Both the position numbers and the translations under genes were made by a program. Shown here piece after piece: positions 22,151-24,788 of a stretch of 24,788 nt of DNA. Positions within the stretch are counted from its first letter, which is position 1. Every line of letters begins with the position of its first letter. The DNA comes from Bacteroidales bacterium UBA1219 (lineage in GTDB: Bacteria > Bacteroidota > Bacteroidia > Bacteroidales > P3): positions 251-25,038 of the forward strand of contig DBXF01000053.1 of the NCBI GenBank assembly GCA_002309295.1, written 5' to 3'. The notes beneath the pieces are model-generated. The model was not told the DNA's origin and ran no database searches. It was given only the letters and a program-made list of their open reading frames with translations.

Positions 22151-23290
22151 ATGTCAATCAACGATTTAGATAATCCGTTTATTGTATCAAAACACATTCC
22201 AGACGAGCTGTTTTGCGACAGAAAAGATGAAACAGCGACTCTGATAAAGCAAATTACCAACGGCAAAGACGTGGTTTTGGTATCTCCGCGAAGGATGGGA
22301 AAAACGGGGCTAATTCATCATCTTTTCCGCCATCCGGTAATTTCCGACAATTATTATACCTTTTTCGTCGACATCTACGCCGCCACATCGCTGAGGGAGA
22401 TGTGCCACTCGCTTGGCAAAACGGTTTTCGAGAGTCTCAAATCGCGCAAAGCAAAGGTGCGTGACGCCTTTTTCCAGACGATAAAAACGCTGCGCGCCGG
22501 TTTCAAAATCGATTCAGTAACGGGCGAACCCACTTTCGAACTGAGCATCGGAGCCATCTCCGAACCGGAGACCACTTTGGAGGAGATTGTGCGTTTCCTC
22601 GAACAAGCCGACAAAAGGTGCATTGTGGCCATCGACGAATTCCAACAGATAGCCGATTTTCAGGAAAAACGTCCCGAGGCCGTGCTGAGAGGCATTATTC
22701 AGCAATGCGCCAACACATCGTTTATCTTCAGCGGAAGCAAACAGCACTCCATAGCGCAGATGTTCCAGTCGAAATCGCGGCCTTTCTACCAAAGCGCCCA
22801 ACTGCTGGACCTCAAGCCTTTAAATAGGGACACCTATTCCGATTTCGCAATAAGTCTTTTCAATCGCTACAGCAAAACCCTTGACAGAGAGGTAGTTGAA
22901 CAGGTTTATGACCGTTTCGACGGCACCACTTGGTATCTGCAATCGATGATGAACGAGCTGTTTGCCATCACCCCCGCCGGCGGTACGTGTCATATCGACA
23001 AAATTGACACGGCGCTTGCCAATATTATTGATATTCAAGAAGGTACATACACATCCCAACTTGTTTTGATGCCGCCACGACAAAAACAGCTGCTTCAGGC
23101 TATCGCTCACGAGGGATTTGTAAAATCCGCCACCTCGTCGGCATTTGTGAAAAAGCACTCCCTCGACTCGGCAAGCTCGGTGCAGTCGGCACTTAAAGGA
23201 CTGAACCAGAAAGAGATAATCGCTGCAAACGAAAAAGGGATTTATATTCAAGACTTTTTCTTCGCCCAATGGCTGAAAAACACTTATTGA
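22151..23290 (+). CDS. AAA+ ATPase (archaeal-type/AAA_14-like) with C-terminal winged helix
   Basis: The 379-residue protein begins with NPFIVSKHIPDELFCDRKDE, the usual N-terminus of this family. The Walker A segment is SPRRMGKTGL (45-54, serine in place of the first glycine, common in the family) and Walker B is CIVAIDEFQQI (about 157-167). A sensor-like FIFSGSKQHS follows. The C-terminal 70 residues look like a winged helix (QKQLLQAIAHEGFVKSAT). It has no membrane segment. Related proteins are NTP-dependent switches of mostly unknown role, some in defence or stress. It has its own promoter and lies 74 bases upstream of the kinase gene with no terminator between, so they may be cotranscribed. 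Confidence 0.82.
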   Translation: MSINDLDNPFIVSKHIPDELFCDRKDETATLIKQITNGKDVVLVSPRRMGKTGLIHHLFRHPVISDNYYTFFVDIYAATSLREMCHSLGKTVFESLKSRKAKVRDAFFQTIKTLRAGFKIDSVTGEPTFELSIGAISEPETTLEEIVRFLEQADKRCIVAIDEFQQIADFQEKRPEAVLRGIIQQCANTSFIFSGSKQHSIAQMFQSKSRPFYQSAQLLDLKPLNRDTYSDFAISLFNRYSKTLDREVVEQVYDRFDGTTWYLQSMMNELFAITPAGGTCHIDKIDTALANIIDIQEGTYTSQLVLMPPRQKQLLQAIAHEGFVKSATSSAFVKKHSLDSASSVQSALKGLNQKEIIAANEKGIYIQDFFFAQWLKNTY

Positions 23291-23364
23291 CAATATACTG
23301 AACGACTTACGAACATAAATTTCCGCCAAATTCATGGCATTTTTGTTCAAAAATAATATAAAGC

Positions 23365-24717
23365 ATGGACACCGAACAGCCGTCATCCACATCGGGCTAC
23401 GCCAATCCGCTGGATTTCAATGCTATGAACGTCTTTTCCAACCACACGGAGATGGCGTCGAGAGGCTATTGCCATCTTTTAAAGGCGCAACGCTACGGGC
23501 GATGGTTCGCACTGAAAGCTCTGCAACCGCAATATGCTGAAAATCCGCAATATGCGGCGATGCTCGAAAAGGAGTTCCAATGTGCCATAATGCTGAACCA
23601 CCCCAACATTGCCGCCACCTACGGCATTGAAACCGACGCCGTTGCGGGACGCTGCATAGTGATGGAATACGTGGAAGGCCGCACCCTTGCCGAGTTCCTG
23701 AAGGAGAACCCGTCCGCAGCCCGTCTTCGCAAGGTGGCCATGCAGCTGCTCGACGCGATGCAGTACTACCACGCCCTACAGATTGTCCACCGCGACCTCA
23801 AGCCCTCCAACATACTTGTAACCCGCAACGGCGACAACGTGAAACTTATCGACTTCGGTCTTGCCGACACCGACGACTACGCCATACTCAAAGGTCCTGC
23901 CTACACCCGTGGCTACGCCGCCCCCGAGCAGACCGTCCCCGACGGCGTTATCGACTGTCGCACCGACATCTACGCTTTCGGGCTTGTGCTCCGACAGCTG
24001 TTCCCCCGCCGCTACGCCGGCATCGTGCGCCGCTGCACACAGAACGCCCCCGCCCGACGCTATCCCGACGCGCTGTCGGTACAAAAGGCCATTGTCCGTG
24101 CCGACCGGCTGCGTGTGATTTTGCCTGTCGTATTGGCCATTGCCACAATAATCATCTTCTTGCTCCTTCTCCCCAAAAACGGCACGGACACACCTCTACC
24201 CAAACAAAGTCCTGAGCCACAAACCACTGTCGCACAAAACATTGACTCCGCTTTGCAAAGCACGTCTGAGCCAAAAGTACAACCTCCCGCCAAACCCGCT
24301 GTCCAAGGTCTTTCCGAGGACGAGGCGGTGCGACTTACCAACCGCATCTGCGACAGCATGTACAACGCCTTCTGCAGCGAGTTGAAAAAGAGCAAATACT
24401 GCTGCACCGGCCTGGCCGGACTTTTGGTATCCCGATACGAATTGCGCACGCAAATACAATTATATCAGTTATTGGCACGTATGCCCCAGCTGCGCAACTG
24501 CGACGTTAACACCCGCAACAACACATGGAGACGGCTTTTCGGAATCTCCCATTCGAACACTAATAAGATGACGGCCATTGTCGAAAGCCTACACCTGCCC
24601 TACTGCGACGGCGCCAGTATAGACGAAATGAAAACGATGTCCGCCGAAACGCAGAAAGACTTCGACTTATCCATACATTACAACGAACTCTTTATCAGTG
24701 GGAAACTGTGGGAGTAG
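23365..24717 (+). CDS. Membrane-anchored Hanks-type Ser/Thr protein kinase
   Basis: The 450-residue protein has a kinase domain (about 20-245) with FALKAL (K51), the helix-C glutamate E70, HRDLKPSN (142-149), DFG (163-165) and AAPEQ (185-189). One membrane segment lies at about 251-270 (VILPVVLAIATIIIFLLLLP), after which a proline/threonine-rich linker leads to a C-terminal domain of about 140 residues (from SEDEAVRLTNRICDSMYNAF) outside the cytoplasm. The glycine-rich loop is degenerate: where GxGxxG is expected only spaced G34 and G45 occur. The outer domain is presumably a sensor, but no known ligand-binding fold (such as PASTA) is visible. The catalytic residues are intact, so kinase activity is likely. 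Confidence 0.88.
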   Translation: MDTEQPSSTSGYANPLDFNAMNVFSNHTEMASRGYCHLLKAQRYGRWFALKALQPQYAENPQYAAMLEKEFQCAIMLNHPNIAATYGIETDAVAGRCIVMEYVEGRTLAEFLKENPSAARLRKVAMQLLDAMQYYHALQIVHRDLKPSNILVTRNGDNVKLIDFGLADTDDYAILKGPAYTRGYAAPEQTVPDGVIDCRTDIYAFGLVLRQLFPRRYAGIVRRCTQNAPARRYPDALSVQKAIVRADRLRVILPVVLAIATIIIFLLLLPKNGTDTPLPKQSPEPQTTVAQNIDSALQSTSEPKVQPPAKPAVQGLSEDEAVRLTNRICDSMYNAFCSELKKSKYCCTGLAGLLVSRYELRTQIQLYQLLARMPQLRNCDVNTRNNTWRRLFGISHSNTNKMTAIVESLHLPYCDGASIDEMKTMSAETQKDFDLSIHYNELFISGKLWE

Positions 24718-24788
24718 TTGAGAGTTAAGAATTAAAAATTAAGAGTTAGTTTATAGTTAAACTGTAATAGTTCATAACGTTATTGTTG
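24718..24788. repeat. Low-complexity AT-rich spacer at the window end
   Basis: Units such as GAGTTAAGAATTAAAAATTA repeat with variation. The tract resembles the repeats around the four-helix-bundle gene, which shows that this kind of sequence also occurs alone. No gene or terminator was seen. Confidence 0.5.

Overview
The window reads as a chromosome segment of a Bacteroidales-type Bacteroidetes bacterium. Many genes are preceded by the Bacteroidetes -7 element TAnnTTTG (usually TATCTTTGCA). Shine-Dalgarno sites are rare. The families present (2-oxoacid:ferredoxin oxidoreductase, DUF6512, four-helix-bundle S23-like protein, 5-fold beta-flower protein, PNPF-type sorting-like domain) are typical of gut Bacteroidales. 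Core genes are moderately GC-rich, while several accessory genes are clearly AT-rich. No rRNA, tRNA or CRISPR array was seen.

Layout. 1-721: end of a 2-oxoacid:ferredoxin oxidoreductase operon (beta-subunit tail, gamma subunit, terminator). 790-1938: a REP-associated Y1 transposase between two blocks of palindromes, followed by an AT-rich leucine-rich-repeat gene (1985-2917). 3015-4511: a secreted protein with an internal sorting-like domain. 4757-5812: a Fic AMPylase-type protein with a winged-helix tail. 5925-10690: a secreted unknown, DUF6512, a NapH/NapG-like membrane ferredoxin and an exported aldo/keto reductase. The last two are split by a four-helix-bundle gene lying between near-perfect inverted repeats. 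10841-12101: a small unknown protein and a secreted esterase. 12102-14460: an AT-rich patchwork of small membrane proteins, a duplicated-domain protein, short repeated fragments and a truncated Rhs-like start; I read it as debris of a polymorphic toxin/immunity locus. 14631-17507: PaaK-like ligase, acyltransferase and a 17-residue-repeat beta-flower protein. 17775-21001: PepD dipeptidase and a YtcJ-like amidohydrolase. 21096-21674 (minus): a putative DNA-binding-like protein. 22151-24717: an AAA+ ATPase and a membrane-anchored Ser/Thr kinase.

How parts work together. The gamma subunit completes the 2-oxoacid oxidoreductase. The membrane ferredoxin and the aldo/keto reductase probably form one exported redox module that passes electrons across the membrane. 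PaaK and the acyltransferase are closely spaced and may activate and transfer an acyl group.

Most notable signals: (1) palindromes of unrelated stem sequence that repeatedly close on a three-base GNA loop (GAA, GGA, GTA, GCA), the class known to make unusually stable DNA mini-hairpins; (2) a 32-bp inverted repeat around the four-helix-bundle gene, ending at the stop codon of one redox gene and just before the start codon of the next; (3) the toxin/immunity graveyard with an uncharacterised two-copy domain protein.
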